38,633 nt of DNA from Nitrospira sp. (lineage in GTDB: Bacteria; Nitrospirota; Nitrospiria; Nitrospirales; Nitrospiraceae), in NCBI GenBank assembly GCA_009594865.1, contig VOPT01000070.1, positions 1 to 38,633 on the forward strand, written 5' to 3'. Positions within the stretch are counted from its first letter, which is position 1. Each line of letters opens with the position of its first letter. The notes under the pieces were generated by a model. That model had not been told where the DNA came from. It ran no database searches and saw nothing but the letters and a program-made list of their open reading frames with translations. Shown here piece after piece: positions 17,029 through 26,275 of this stretch. The position numbers and the translations under genes are program-made.

Positions 17029-18251
17029 CCTTCACGACGGCGCCTGTGGGCGTCTCGTTTCAGCCACCACATCCGCAGTGCTGTTGCATACAACAGCAGC
17101 GGCGTGAATCCCGTTGCGAAGACGATCCATCGCCCAGTCAGGCCGAAGGCTTCGCCATTGTGAAGGGGGAAGAGCCAGGACAAAAATGTTTCGCCCCGCG
17201 TGAAAAGACGCCAATCCGTGACTCGCCGAACGGTCCCGCTGTATTGATCGATCCAGACTTCGGTTTGTCCTCCCGCCTGCCGGACTTCGCCCGGTTGCCG
17301 GAGCCCCACGGAATAACTGTCTCCCTCATGCTGAGGCAAGCCGATCCACATCGGCTGGGCATCAGGGAAGGTTGTCCTGGCGATGGCGACCGCCTCTTCG
17401 GGCTGAAGCGGGGACACTCCTTTCTGCACCTCTGACAGCGGCTGACCCTCAGGCGAAACATCCCGAACCGGCGAGAACCACGTCACGACCGAGGTAACGA
17501 GATGTGGGAATTCCAAATAGAATCCTGTCAGGGCAAGGAGCGAGAGCAACATGGCTCCGGCCACGCCGGTCAGCTTGTGGATGTCATAGTGTGTTCTGAT
17601 GGAACTGCCGCCGGATTGAAACGACAAGGCACGACGGAGCTTCCCCGGTTTCGGCCACCAAAGGTATAGACCGCTGATTATCGAGAGCAGGAGAAACAGG
17701 GCCATGATGCCGACGAAGGTCTCTCCGGATTTTCCTAACAGCAGTTCCTGATGCAATTCATAAATGAGCGACACGAAAAAGGTTCCCCAGCGGCGGTCAC
17801 TCAAAGGGCTGGCGGTTGAAGGATCGACGGCCACGACGTGCCAGCGCTCTTCAATAGGGGCTGCTGTCGGGTCTTTGAACCAGGCATGGTATGAGTCGCG
17901 ATCGTGGAGAGGAAAGATGAGGGTGTCTGGGGCGGACCATTCCGGATGTGCTTTCCGTGCGCCGTCCAGGATCTCGTTCAGGGGTCGCTCACTCCCGAAG
18001 GTACGAATCAGCTGATCGGGATTCATCCATTCATCGATGGTCTTGTAGAACACCAGAAGGCTGCCCGTGAGACTGGTCAGGACGAACAGCGCTCCGCCGA
18101 ACAGGCCGATGTAGAGATGGGCCTGCAGCCAGAATTTCTTCAGGGTCATGCGGTTGCGCGGAGCCGCCACGCCAGGCTGGACGCTCCGCTCGATAGGGCG
18201 GTCCGGCAATCTATCATAACTCTTGTTTGGTTCTAGCCCTTGCATCATCAT
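17025..18251 (-). CDS. PepSY-domain membrane protein, FoxB/FpvG-like
   Basis: The protein (about 408 aa from the ATG at 18251) has four membrane helices: IGLFGGALFVLTSLTGSLLV, FVGIMALFLLLSIISGLYLW, GVAGAMLLSLLALTGFYLEF and IVFATGFTPLLLYATALRMW. Periplasmic PepSY loops lie between them. Histidines sit in LQAHLYIG, YELHQELLLG, HYDIHKLTG and FPLHNGEAFG, the pattern of haem-ligating histidines known in FoxB/FpvG-type proteins, which reduce ferric siderophores in the periplasm. GAGAGG precedes the ATG at 18251; an in-frame ATG at 18341 would add 30 residues that look non-coding. It converges on fur with a 4-bp overlap. A reductase role is inferred from the family. Confidence 0.85.
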   Translation of the reverse strand: MMMQGLEPNKSYDRLPDRPIERSVQPGVAAPRNRMTLKKFWLQAHLYIGLFGGALFVLTSLTGSLLVFYKTIDEWMNPDQLIRTFGSERPLNEILDGARKAHPEWSAPDTLIFPLHDRDSYHAWFKDPTAAPIEERWHVVAVDPSTASPLSDRRWGTFFVSLIYELHQELLLGKSGETFVGIMALFLLLSIISGLYLWWPKPGKLRRALSFQSGGSSIRTHYDIHKLTGVAGAMLLSLLALTGFYLEFPHLVTSVVTWFSPVRDVSPEGQPLSEVQKGVSPLQPEEAVAIARTTFPDAQPMWIGLPQHEGDSYSVGLRQPGEVRQAGGQTEVWIDQYSGTVRRVTDWRLFTRGETFLSWLFPLHNGEAFGLTGRWIVFATGFTPLLLYATALRMWWLKRDAHRRRREG

Positions 18252-18347
18252 CCGCCTCTCGGTCCCGCGATCGGCACACTCATCCCGTGAGTCCGATGCG
18301 GCCCTTGTTATAGGAGACGTATGACGGACTAGAAACCGCACCTCACC

Positions 18348-18481
18348 CTAGTGGACTGTAACAGTTAATTTGGGAGTAATTTGTCGCTGTGATGCCGCTG
18401 TATTCACTCCCATTTGCGTCACATCATCACACTGTTCATGGTTACGGTGATACTACCGATCTAATCGTTACAGTCCACTAG
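18348..18481. mobile_element. 134-bp MITE-like element with perfect 15-bp inverted ends
   Basis: CTAGTGGACTGTAAC (18348-18362) is repeated exactly in inverted form at 18467-18481. The outermost CTAG is itself palindromic and fits the YTAR target duplication of IS5-type elements, leaving an 11-bp terminal repeat TGGACTGTAAC. The interior is AT-richer than the surroundings, has no reading frame and contains smaller imperfect complementary segments. It lies just upstream of the PepSY gene and downstream of receptor 2. Confidence 0.65.
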
Positions 18482-18495
18482 ACACGTTATGTCTG

Positions 18496-18536
18496 TGGGT
18501 CCCCTCGGCCGTTATACAGAGTGTCGAGGGGACCCA
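18496..18536 (-). terminator. Perfect 12-bp hairpin downstream of receptor 2
   Basis: TGGGTCCCCTCG (18496-18507) pairs without mismatch with CGAGGGGACCCA (18525-18536) around a 17-nt loop. It lies about 65 bp after the receptor 2 stop. No T run follows on the minus strand, so it may stabilise the 3' end or act with Rho rather than as a classical intrinsic terminator. Confidence 0.4.
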
Positions 18537-18600
18537 TGGAGGGGCAAAACAGGGAGAAAGACTTGGCAATCTGTCAATCAGTCCTTCGAAATGGTGGAGG

Positions 18601-21186
18601 TTAAAAGGTCCACTTCGCGCCAACCTGCCAGAGTGCCGGCAAACCCGGATAGATGCCACGCGTCCGATCCATGATCGTGGTTTGGTCCAGCATGTTTTTC
18701 GCGCCGAAGAAGAACGTCGTGTTGATCTTCTTTACATACTGGTTGACCGATGCGTTCATCATGCACCATCCGCGTACAATGCCCCGCTGACCATTTGGCG
18801 TGGGGGTCACGATGTTTCGGTCGTCGCCAAACTGATCGCTGATGCACTGGGCTTCCAGTCTCGCATTAAACGCGCCGAGACTGAACGCCCGATTGGTATA
18901 CCCGATCCCCGCCGTCAGCAGATGTTTGGGCGAGTAGGGCAGCCGGTTGCCGCTGACACTCACGACCGCCGCCTCCGTGGGCAGGAGCGCCGCACCCGTG
19001 ATTGAGCTGTTGCGCGTGCCGATGAACTCGGCCTCCGCCACCCAGGTATAGTTCAAATCGAGCGTCACATCCTGGTCCGTATCTCGTCCCTTCATCGCAT
19101 CCCACAGGTCCAGACTGGTGGCGAACTCGATGCCCCGATGCCTGGTTTCTCCCGCGCTCGTCAGGGTTGCACCGGTACCGCCCGCCGCCGACTGCGAGAT
19201 GATCTGGTTGTCGAAATCCATCTGGAAGAGGGTGAATTCATACCCGGCCCAGTGGGCCAGGTTGCCTCTGGTGCCCAATTCATATGTCCAGCTCAATTCC
19301 GGTCCCAGGTCGACCACGGCTCCGGTGCCGGTGATCGCGTCGGAGATTTGCGGGGGCGACATGCCGCGATGCGCGCCGAAGAAGAACGTGTGGTTTTTGA
19401 ACGGCGCATACGTCACGCCGATTCCCGGCAGCACTTCGGTGAAATTGGCTTTCCCGAACGCCCCGTTGCCGTTGTTTTGCAGCCGGTCGTACTGGTCGTA
19501 ATTGATGTGCTCGACGCGCACGCCGGGCGTAATCGTAAATTGGCCGAAGACGAGGCGTTCTTGAAAGAACAGGGCGTAGGCGTTCGTGGTACGCAGGTTG
19601 TTTTCGTTCAAACAGGTGGCGCCGGCCACGGCCAAGAAGCAGCTCGATGTGACGCCGATACCTGATCCCGTATTCCGGAATTGCTTTCGGTCCGACTGCT
19701 CATACATATAGCGCGCGCCGAAATCGGCCGTCGCGTTGACGCCAAGGAGCGAGTGATCGTACTTGAAGCGGGATTCGACCCCGTAGACCCAGTATTCACG
19801 TTCGTTGGTGAACCGGGCATTGCCGGGGACTGCCCCGAAGGCAGTGGCGGGAATGGCGTTGCCGAACTGGAGCGCGCCGTTGAGGCTACCATCGGCGTTG
19901 ATGCCCTGCGTCGTTTGCCGTGCCCAGTCGCGGCTCATGTAATGGCCGAAGAAGTTGGTGGTCGACGTCAGGTTGGCGGTGAACATATGATTGACCGCGA
20001 CATGCGCGCCCATTCGACGGAAATCGAAGTGGTCGTTCTTAAATAGCGTTTGCCTGTCCTGGCCTCGAGGAGAGCCCCATTCCGATTCCGTCAACCCTTG
20101 GTAGCCGATACCGGAATCCTCGCGATAGTAATTGAACTTGGCCATGATTTGCGTGCGGTCGCTCAACTCTTGAACCGTCTTGAAGGTGATGTCGTCCACC
20201 TTGGCCCGCACGTTGGTGAAACGCGGCGTGTCGCTCTGATAGTGGGTGTAATCCACCATGTAGCCGCTTTTACCCCAGGTGCCTCCGTAGTCGAAGTGGG
20301 TGTTGAAGTAGTTGTTGTTGCCGCCCCACAGCTGAAAGTTCCCTTCCGGTTTGGCCGAGGGCATGCGGGTGATGAAGTTCATCACGCCGCCGATCGTTTG
20401 TGGACCGTAGAGCAACTGTCCGCTTCCCTTCAAGACTTCGATTCGATCGAAACGAAAGATCGGAGGGAAATAATAGGATGACGGATCGGCGTACGGCATC
20501 ATCATGATGGGGACGCCATCCTCCATGATGTGCACCTTGCGGCTTCTGGTCGGATCCAAGCCTCGGATGCCGATGTTCGGCCTGATACCCAAACCGTCTT
20601 CATCTCGCACGTGAACCCCCGGCACCTCGCGGAGAGCTTCATTGATGGTCAGGCGATGGTTTTGCTCGATGCTTTCCTTGGTGATGACGCGGCCGGAGCC
20701 GGGAATGTAATCGAGGGCGTTTTCGGATGTTCCGATGATTTCGACCAGGGGAACTTTTATCTCTGCCTCTTCCCCAGCCCTCTGTGAATCGGGGTTCCCA
20801 GTTGGCCCGATGGCGGCGGACTGATCGGCTGTGTCGGGTGAGTGCCGCGAGGCCGCTTGTTCCACGATCACGGTGCTGTCGTCCGCGGCATAGTGCGTCA
20901 ATCCCGTGTCTTTCAGCAGCAACGTGAGCGCGTCGTCTGGGGGATAACGTCCAACAACGCCGTTGCTGTCGACCGATTGAACGAGTTCGGCGCGATGGAT
21001 GAATCGAACTCCACTTTGATCTCGAAACGCGCGTAGTGCCGAGGCAAGCGGTTGCGGAGGAATGTCAAACACGGCAGGGTCTGCCCGTAGGGCGGGAGTT
21101 TGTTCGGCTGTCGCAACGCCGCGTAATCCGATGGCAGCGCCGATCATCCCGAAACAGATTAGCGCAATCCACAGTATGCGATACAT
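18601..21186 (-). CDS. fecA: FecA-like TonB-dependent receptor with signalling domain (receptor 2)
   Basis: An outer-membrane receptor for ferric chelates, 861 aa from the ATG at 21186, which has GAAAGGAG upstream (an in-frame start at 21276 would hide the signal peptide). It has a signal peptide, an STN domain (about 40-110, FDIPPQPLASALRAF), a TonB-box region near 146-152 and a plug. The barrel ends in Phe. The plug run MEDGVPIMMMPYADPSSYYF and LLYGPQTIGGVMNFITR match the Fe(III)-dicitrate receptor FecA (LDGIPLAPAPYGQP and RYGPQSVGGVVNFVTR in E. coli), so citrate or a related carboxylate is likely. It is the last gene of module 2, 172 bp after fecR 2. Confidence 0.9.
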   Translation of the reverse strand: MYRILWIALICFGMIGAAIGLRGVATAEQTPALRADPAVFDIPPQPLASALRAFRDQSGVRFIHRAELVQSVDSNGVVGRYPPDDALTLLLKDTGLTHYAADDSTVIVEQAASRHSPDTADQSAAIGPTGNPDSQRAGEEAEIKVPLVEIIGTSENALDYIPGSGRVITKESIEQNHRLTINEALREVPGVHVRDEDGLGIRPNIGIRGLDPTRSRKVHIMEDGVPIMMMPYADPSSYYFPPIFRFDRIEVLKGSGQLLYGPQTIGGVMNFITRMPSAKPEGNFQLWGGNNNYFNTHFDYGGTWGKSGYMVDYTHYQSDTPRFTNVRAKVDDITFKTVQELSDRTQIMAKFNYYREDSGIGYQGLTESEWGSPRGQDRQTLFKNDHFDFRRMGAHVAVNHMFTANLTSTTNFFGHYMSRDWARQTTQGINADGSLNGALQFGNAIPATAFGAVPGNARFTNEREYWVYGVESRFKYDHSLLGVNATADFGARYMYEQSDRKQFRNTGSGIGVTSSCFLAVAGATCLNENNLRTTNAYALFFQERLVFGQFTITPGVRVEHINYDQYDRLQNNGNGAFGKANFTEVLPGIGVTYAPFKNHTFFFGAHRGMSPPQISDAITGTGAVVDLGPELSWTYELGTRGNLAHWAGYEFTLFQMDFDNQIISQSAAGGTGATLTSAGETRHRGIEFATSLDLWDAMKGRDTDQDVTLDLNYTWVAEAEFIGTRNSSITGAALLPTEAAVVSVSGNRLPYSPKHLLTAGIGYTNRAFSLGAFNARLEAQCISDQFGDDRNIVTPTPNGQRGIVRGWCMMNASVNQYVKKINTTFFFGAKNMLDQTTIMDRTRGIYPGLPALWQVGAKWTF

Positions 21187-21206
21187 ATCGTCTCCTTTCA
21201 GCGGTG

Positions 21207-21221
21207 AGCAAAATTCACACG
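21207..21221 (-). promoter_or_regulatory. Shared TGTGA-ATTT motif upstream of receptor 2
   Basis: Minus strand CGTGTGAATTTTGCT, about 21 bp before the start. It differs by one base from the motif upstream of receptor 3 and resembles that of receptor 1. Role unproven. Confidence 0.3.
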
Positions 21222-21358
21222 AGCCACATCGCATAAAGGACGACGGGGAGACCGAACATTCCCTACTCCGTCTCACAATTTTTCCGCAGGCGAGCCTTAC
21301 CGGAGTTTCGTCCGGGAAATTGCCGAGGACGGATTGCCCCTTTTGGGGGCAGAACGGC

Positions 21359-22375
21359 TTAGTGTGAAAGGACTGTAAGGAACGGCGTCAGGCGGGTGAT
21401 GTGAAACGGGACGGTATGCTGCAGCAAGTCAAGCGAATGTGCCGGGTTATCTAAGGCGAGACTTCCCGTAATCTGTTGCGCCCGAAGCGCGGAGCCTAAG
21501 ACGACGATCGTATCCGTCCGGTAACGGTTCATTTGAGCCACAATGTCCTCGAGCGGCATGTGATCGAATATCAGTTCCTGACGGCGCCAGGCCGTGACAG
21601 CAGAAGCACTGAAGGGTTCCGGCGCGGAGGCTCGTTGCTTGTCGACGAAGACGACCTGGTCACCAGCGTGAATTTCGCTGACGTTCTCTTTCTCGAACAA
21701 GCGAACCGCTCCTTCCAGGACGCTGACGATGGTCCGGTGGCCGTCATGCTCGATATTGAATATCGTGCCGATCGCCCGCACCACGCGCCCGTTGACGGCC
21801 ACATCGAAGGGACGGGCGGGATCGTGAGCGACTTCGAACAGCGCCTCACCCTGCTTCAACGACAGGCTGCGCCGGTGACTCGACAGAGTGACGGACAAGG
21901 CTGATTGGGTGTTGAGATGCACGAGGGAACCATCGGTCAGAGCGACCGTTGCGCGCTCCCCCGTATGAGTGTGATGGTCGGCAGACCAAAACTCTATGAG
22001 GGACCACAGGCTCGGTGCGAATGCCGTCAGTATAATGAGCGCGGCGATGGCCGTACCCCACCGCAACTTATGCCGGGACCAGGTGGACAATCCGGAGCAA
22101 GCAGGGACGGCTTCGACTGAAGAATCAGTCACCTGGCAGGGAAGGGGTTCGCGCTGGACCTCAGAGGCCAGGCCGTTCAGCGCCTGCCAGAATTGCTCGG
22201 CCTGCCGGAACTGAATGTCGTGCCCCACATCCTGGCGACGCCAAGCGGCGAATTCCCGGCGTTCTTGTTCCGACATGAGTCCTGAATGTACGCGCAAGAA
22301 CCAGGCATTGGCTTCATCCCAGGCACGACCGGCCAGCTGTTGTTGTGAAGTTATGCGCTTGTCAGGCTCGGGCAT
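21359..22375 (-). CDS. FecR-family regulator (module 2)
   Basis: A 338-aa membrane-spanning regulator pairing receptor 2 with fecI 2. The cytoplasmic N-terminal domain has ANAWFLRVHSGLMSEQER and FAAWRRQDVGHDIQFRQAEQFW. One membrane helix lies near 110-128. The FecR domain has GERATVALTDGSLVHLNTQSAL, FDVAVNGRVVRAIGTIFNIE and a C-terminal STN-like segment (LEDIVAQMNRYRTDTIVVLG). The ATG has GAAGGATGACAC upstream. It lies 82 bp after fecI 2. Confidence 0.92.
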   Translation of the reverse strand: MPEPDKRITSQQQLAGRAWDEANAWFLRVHSGLMSEQERREFAAWRRQDVGHDIQFRQAEQFWQALNGLASEVQREPLPCQVTDSSVEAVPACSGLSTWSRHKLRWGTAIAALIILTAFAPSLWSLIEFWSADHHTHTGERATVALTDGSLVHLNTQSALSVTLSSHRRSLSLKQGEALFEVAHDPARPFDVAVNGRVVRAIGTIFNIEHDGHRTIVSVLEGAVRLFEKENVSEIHAGDQVVFVDKQRASAPEPFSASAVTAWRRQELIFDHMPLEDIVAQMNRYRTDTIVVLGSALRAQQITGSLALDNPAHSLDLLQHTVPFHITRLTPFLTVLSH

Positions 22376-22457
22376 GTGTCATCCTTCTCAGCCGGGACTC
22401 CCCATTGGAATACGATGCTGAGAATAGTCAGTTTGCCAGAACGACTCAAGAGCGGAT

Positions 22458-23063
22458 TCATTCTTTGATTGGCGAGCCGTCCAAAGCTTCGAATCGTGCG
22501 CGGCAATAGCTCATGGCTTTCGTCAGATGGTTCTCGACGGTCTTGATCGAAATGTTGAGCTCTCTGGAGATGTCCAGATAACTTTTGTGCTCGAATTTAA
22601 ACATCACGAACACGGCACGACGCTTCGGGGGCATGCTTTCAATGGCCTGCAGCACAGCTGTCAGGCGGTGCTTTGCGTCGACAGTTGTCTCGGCGTCCGG
22701 AATGGCGGTCGGAAGAGATACCGCTTGATCAAGCGGGGTCGATCGTGAAGTGACACGCTCCTCCCGTCGCAAATGGTCGATCGCGAGATGTTTAGCCGTG
22801 GTGTAGAGGAAGTAGCGGGGATTACGCACGCGTTCAGGGTTCGCCAGAGTGACGATGCGAAGATACAATTCTTGGATTAAATCAGCCGCCGCCGAAGGAC
22901 ATCGAACTTTCCAGGTCAGAAAGCGCAGTAGGGGTCCCTGTTCTCCCCGAACGAAGTTAATCAACGTCTCGAGCGAGACCAAAGGCGCGTGTCGGTCCCC
23001 CTCGACGGTGGTGTAGGAGAGGCCCATAGATCCTGTGGGGGGACGATCCGACCAGTCTGACAT
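22458..23063 (-). CDS. FecI-type ECF sigma factor (module 2)
   Basis: An ECF sigma factor of about 200 aa. Region 2: AAADLIQELYLRIVTLANPERV and NPRYFLYTTAKHLAIDHLRR. Region 4: IESMPPKRRAVFVMFKFEHKSYLDISRELNISIKTVENHLTKAM. The N-terminal extension of about 40 residues is longer than in the other two FecI copies. The true start is uncertain: TTG at 23075, ATG at 23063 and ATG at 23027 are in frame and none has a strong ribosome-binding site. A moderate Fur-box-like palindrome lies upstream at 23189-23203. Confidence 0.9.
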   Translation of the reverse strand: MSDWSDRPPTGSMGLSYTTVEGDRHAPLVSLETLINFVRGEQGPLLRFLTWKVRCPSAAADLIQELYLRIVTLANPERVRNPRYFLYTTAKHLAIDHLRREERVTSRSTPLDQAVSLPTAIPDAETTVDAKHRLTAVLQAIESMPPKRRAVFVMFKFEHKSYLDISRELNISIKTVENHLTKAMSYCRARFEALDGSPIKE

Positions 23064-23188
23064 GCGGTGTTTCAACGGTCTGCCACAATAAGGTCACCGG
23101 CTTGCACCGGGGTCTCGACTGCGGAGTCACCCTACCAGATTCCAATCGGAAGGCTGAATGTTCCATTTCCTGAAATCCTGCTTACAGG

Positions 23189-23203
23189 CGAGATTTTCTC
23201 TCA
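23189..23203. promoter_or_regulatory. Candidate Fur operator upstream of fecI 2
   Basis: The sequence CGAGATTTTCTCTCA fits the 7-1-7 Fur pattern TGAGAAT-N-ATTCTCA at 10 of 14 positions and is palindromic (GAGA-TTT-TCTC). It lies between fecI 2 and the divergent Com-like gene, so it could control either or both. Confidence 0.38.
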
Positions 23204-23292
23204 GTGATCACAAACAATGGCCGGCCAGGTAGGGTTTCGATGGGCTCGTACGTCGTATATAGAAGTGTAGTGTCCAAAGGGAGCCGCGCCGT

Positions 23293-23481
23293 ATGTCATC
23301 TCGTCCAGAAACACCATCTGAAATACATGATGTACGCTGCGTCTGTGGCCGACTCACCGCTCGGCTTGAAAAGCGGGGCGTCGTCATTAAATGCCACCGC
23401 TGCGGTGAATTGGTAGTCATCGCTCTCGCAGATATCAAGGCCCATCTCAATCGTCTTTCCATCAAACAGCTTCCAGAATAG
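23293..23481 (+). CDS. Small Com-like zinc-finger protein
   Basis: A 62-residue protein with VRCVCGRLTARLEKRGVVIKCHRCGELV, a C-x-C ... C-x-x-C arrangement that would bind one zinc. It resembles the Com translational activators of Mu-like phages and their chromosomal relatives, which bind mRNA. AGGGAG lies upstream of the ATG. It sits alone on the plus strand between modules 2 and 3, divergent from fecI 2. Whether it regulates translation of a neighbour is unknown. Confidence 0.7.
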   Translation: MSSRPETPSEIHDVRCVCGRLTARLEKRGVVIKCHRCGELVVIALADIKAHLNRLSIKQLPE

Positions 23482-23585
23482 TAGTTCGTCTGCTCCGATT
23501 GGCAAATGACTGGTGGTGCGTTAACCAGGGATATCTCCCCAGGGATAGGCGGCGGTCTGTTGAAGGGGGAGTGGCCTGATGGCGA

Positions 23586-26165
23586 TCAGTGGAATTCAAA
23601 TTTAAGTGACCCGATCACGGTAAAGGGTGCGCCTGTGTAGACGATTTCTCGGAAGTTCTGTGTACCGCTGAAATAACGCTGATCGAGCAAGTTTGTAAAA
23701 TTGAGGGCGGCGAGAAGATTGGTCCTGTTGAAGATCTCTTGCTTGCGGTAGTACAGCGCGGCATCCATCCGAACATAGCCGGCCAGTTCAAAGGGCGCCT
23801 GGCAATTTGCTGGATCCTGACATTGGAACACGCCATTCCGCTTGCCCTGCGCAAACATTCCGATGCCGGCACCGAAGCCTTTCACGACTCCTTCTTGGAA
23901 AAAATAGGTTGTCCACAAGCTCCCCTGGTGAAGAGCAGAGTTGGATACACGGCTGCCTTCGGCAAACAATAAATCATTCTTCACGCGTGCATCGATGTAG
24001 GCATAGTTCGCGATGATGTCCCATCCAGGTAATATTCTGCCTTGCATGTCCAACTCGATGCCTTGGCTCCGCTGTTTGCCGGTTGCCACGGAGAAGAGAA
24101 ACCCATTCAAGGGGTCATTTGTCAGCACATTCTTCTTTGTGATATCGAAGACGGCGATGGTGGACCGTAGCTTGCCTTCGTAAGCCTGAAGCTTTACGCC
24201 TCCCTCATAAGATTTCCCGCGTTCCGGACTGAACAATGATCCATCGACGCTTCGCGATCCGGCACTTTGGGGCGCGAAAGATTCTGTATAATTTGCGAAC
24301 AACGCAACAGGTTTCACTGGTTGATAGGTCACTCCAATCGAAGGGCTGAAGGCCGTGTCCGTCCTCTTATTCTGGCTTTCGACCGAACTGAAATCGTCCG
24401 GCCGAACGGTATTTTTTTGATCAAACAGGTCGAAGCGACCTCCAAAGTGCACATGAAGATTATCCAGTAAATCGACCTGGTCGCCGAAATAGGCACCCAG
24501 AATATTATTGGTTTGGGACGTATTGCTGAAGTTGGTCAGGGCCGGATCGAGGAAGAGTCGGTCGTTAGGATTGAAAATATTGATATAGCTAAAGGCCCCT
24601 GGCGTCGACGTGTCACCACCGAAATCGCCATAGGTTCGTGCTGTCGAGGCTTCTCGCCCCAATTCAATGCCTAGAATCGTCTTATGTTTGATCGAGCCGG
24701 TAGAAAAGACTCCATGCAGTTCATTTTGCCAGTAATGGCTCTGAACCGTCGTGGGTATTTCATAGCGCGCCAAGTTCAGTATCCCATCGCTCTCCGGTCC
24801 GACGAGAAAGTTGGACTCGAGACTGGAATATCTGCTTCGTGTGACGGCTGCCCGAAAAGCGCTGCGAAATTTGAACATGTCGTTAATTTCACGCCATAAC
24901 GTCAGCGTCGCTTTTCCTTGCTGGGTCTCATTTTTCCTGGTGGGATCACCTAAAAATCGGCTGATGGGAATGGGCGCCACTCCATTGCCGATAGCCACCA
25001 GTCCCCTATCGATCGGTGACTTGTCGTAGAGGTATTCACCTTCGAATCGTAAGTTGGTGCGTGAACTGATGTCCCAACCGAAGGTGGGTGCGAGAAAAAT
25101 ACGTTCACTTTTGACGCCATCTCGATAACTTTCGGCAGATTCATACATGCCATTGAATCGATAGGTGACGGTTTTGCTATCATTCAACGGTCCTCCGATG
25201 TCGATCTGGGGACGATACAGCCCATAACTCCCAACAATCATTTCCGCAGAATAGTATTGGCTTTTCAATGGAGCTTTGGTCGTTTGATTGATCACACCGC
25301 CGGGGTCAGATCGTCCATAGAGGAATGACGGTGGGCCTTTAACCACTTCCACGCTCTCGATGTTGATGATGTCACGCTGAGCGCGTGAGCTAAATGTGCT
25401 GTCGTCGCGGAATCCATTCTTGAAGACATTGAGCTCTGAGGAAAAGCCGCGGATCATAAATGTGCCACCTTGACCGCCTTGAGTGCTGGACTGTGACACG
25501 CCGCTGACGTTGCGGAGCGCTTCGCTGAAGCGAATGACCTTCTGATCATCCAAGACCTGCCGCGTCACAACTTCCACGGAGCGTGGTGTGTCGTGAATGG
25601 AGACCGGGATCCGTGTCGCAGCGTCTGACTCTTCGACGGTATACCCGCGATCCTCTACTTCCTTGATTACGACCTCCGGCACCTTCACCGGCTTCGCCGC
25701 TCGCGGGATCTCTGTATTGGGATTTCTTGGTTTCGGTGTGGTTGTTTGTGCTAGGGCTGCCGGCGGTGCCGGCAACGTGGCAGCGGGCTCGAGCGTCATG
25801 GTGCGCGGCTCTGTGAGCCGGTAACTGAGTCCTGTCCCCGCCAGCATGAGCGCCAGCGCATTTTCTGGTGTATGAAGGCCGGTGACACCGCTGGTGGTCT
25901 TGCCGTCTGTCATGTCGGAAGGAACCAACAGGCGATAATTCGCCTGATCCGCAAATGTGGTAATGGCCGAACCCAGCGGTTGCGGCGGGATGTTGAACTC
26001 TGTCGGCTCCGACTCTTCGCTGCCTGACCCGGCCTGCGCCAAAGAAAAAGGGACCCGTTGGTCGATGGGAATGATTTCCGGTGCCGCCTCCGCGGGAGCG
26101 GCGACGGCATGAAACGATGCGGTCGAGAGAAGTGTGAGTATGATGATCTGCCACGAGAGCTGCAT
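23586..26165 (-). CDS. TonB-dependent siderophore receptor with signalling domain (receptor 3)
   Basis: A receptor of 859 aa from the ATG at 26165, which has GGGGGGAATC upstream; a frame extending to 26456 would place about 97 non-signal residues before the signal peptide and overlap fecR 3. Signal peptide (about 1-28), STN domain (about 57-125, FNIPPQPLGSAITTFADQ), TonB box PEVVIKEV (163-170), plug with IHDTPRSVEVVTRQVLDD and FLYGRSDPGGVINQTTKAP. The barrel is complete with a normal receptor length, but the last residue is His after Phe (LKFEFH) rather than the usual terminal Phe. The plug resembles receptor 1 (siderophore type). It ends module 3, 193 bp after fecR 3. Confidence 0.91.
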   Translation of the reverse strand: MQLSWQIIILTLLSTASFHAVAAPAEAAPEIIPIDQRVPFSLAQAGSGSEESEPTEFNIPPQPLGSAITTFADQANYRLLVPSDMTDGKTTSGVTGLHTPENALALMLAGTGLSYRLTEPRTMTLEPAATLPAPPAALAQTTTPKPRNPNTEIPRAAKPVKVPEVVIKEVEDRGYTVEESDAATRIPVSIHDTPRSVEVVTRQVLDDQKVIRFSEALRNVSGVSQSSTQGGQGGTFMIRGFSSELNVFKNGFRDDSTFSSRAQRDIINIESVEVVKGPPSFLYGRSDPGGVINQTTKAPLKSQYYSAEMIVGSYGLYRPQIDIGGPLNDSKTVTYRFNGMYESAESYRDGVKSERIFLAPTFGWDISSRTNLRFEGEYLYDKSPIDRGLVAIGNGVAPIPISRFLGDPTRKNETQQGKATLTLWREINDMFKFRSAFRAAVTRSRYSSLESNFLVGPESDGILNLARYEIPTTVQSHYWQNELHGVFSTGSIKHKTILGIELGREASTARTYGDFGGDTSTPGAFSYINIFNPNDRLFLDPALTNFSNTSQTNNILGAYFGDQVDLLDNLHVHFGGRFDLFDQKNTVRPDDFSSVESQNKRTDTAFSPSIGVTYQPVKPVALFANYTESFAPQSAGSRSVDGSLFSPERGKSYEGGVKLQAYEGKLRSTIAVFDITKKNVLTNDPLNGFLFSVATGKQRSQGIELDMQGRILPGWDIIANYAYIDARVKNDLLFAEGSRVSNSALHQGSLWTTYFFQEGVVKGFGAGIGMFAQGKRNGVFQCQDPANCQAPFELAGYVRMDAALYYRKQEIFNRTNLLAALNFTNLLDQRYFSGTQNFREIVYTGAPFTVIGSLKFEFH

Positions 26166-26275
26166 GATTCCCCCCTGCGCATTCGATGTCCAAAGAAGTG
26201 CAGTGAGATCGGACCTGGCCGCCTCCCTACACCGGGATGCCCATAGGTAAAGACGGACGGAGCCGTTGAGGCTGC

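Noticed and set aside
18348..18481. Inverted repeat considered as a transcription terminator
   Set aside because: Arms are over 100 bp apart and include a palindromic CTAG typical of a target duplication; a mobile element explains it better.
25546..26193. 215-codon open frame overlapping receptor 3 in another frame
   Set aside because: Low-complexity His/Arg/Gly-rich translation typical of an out-of-frame reading of a receptor gene.
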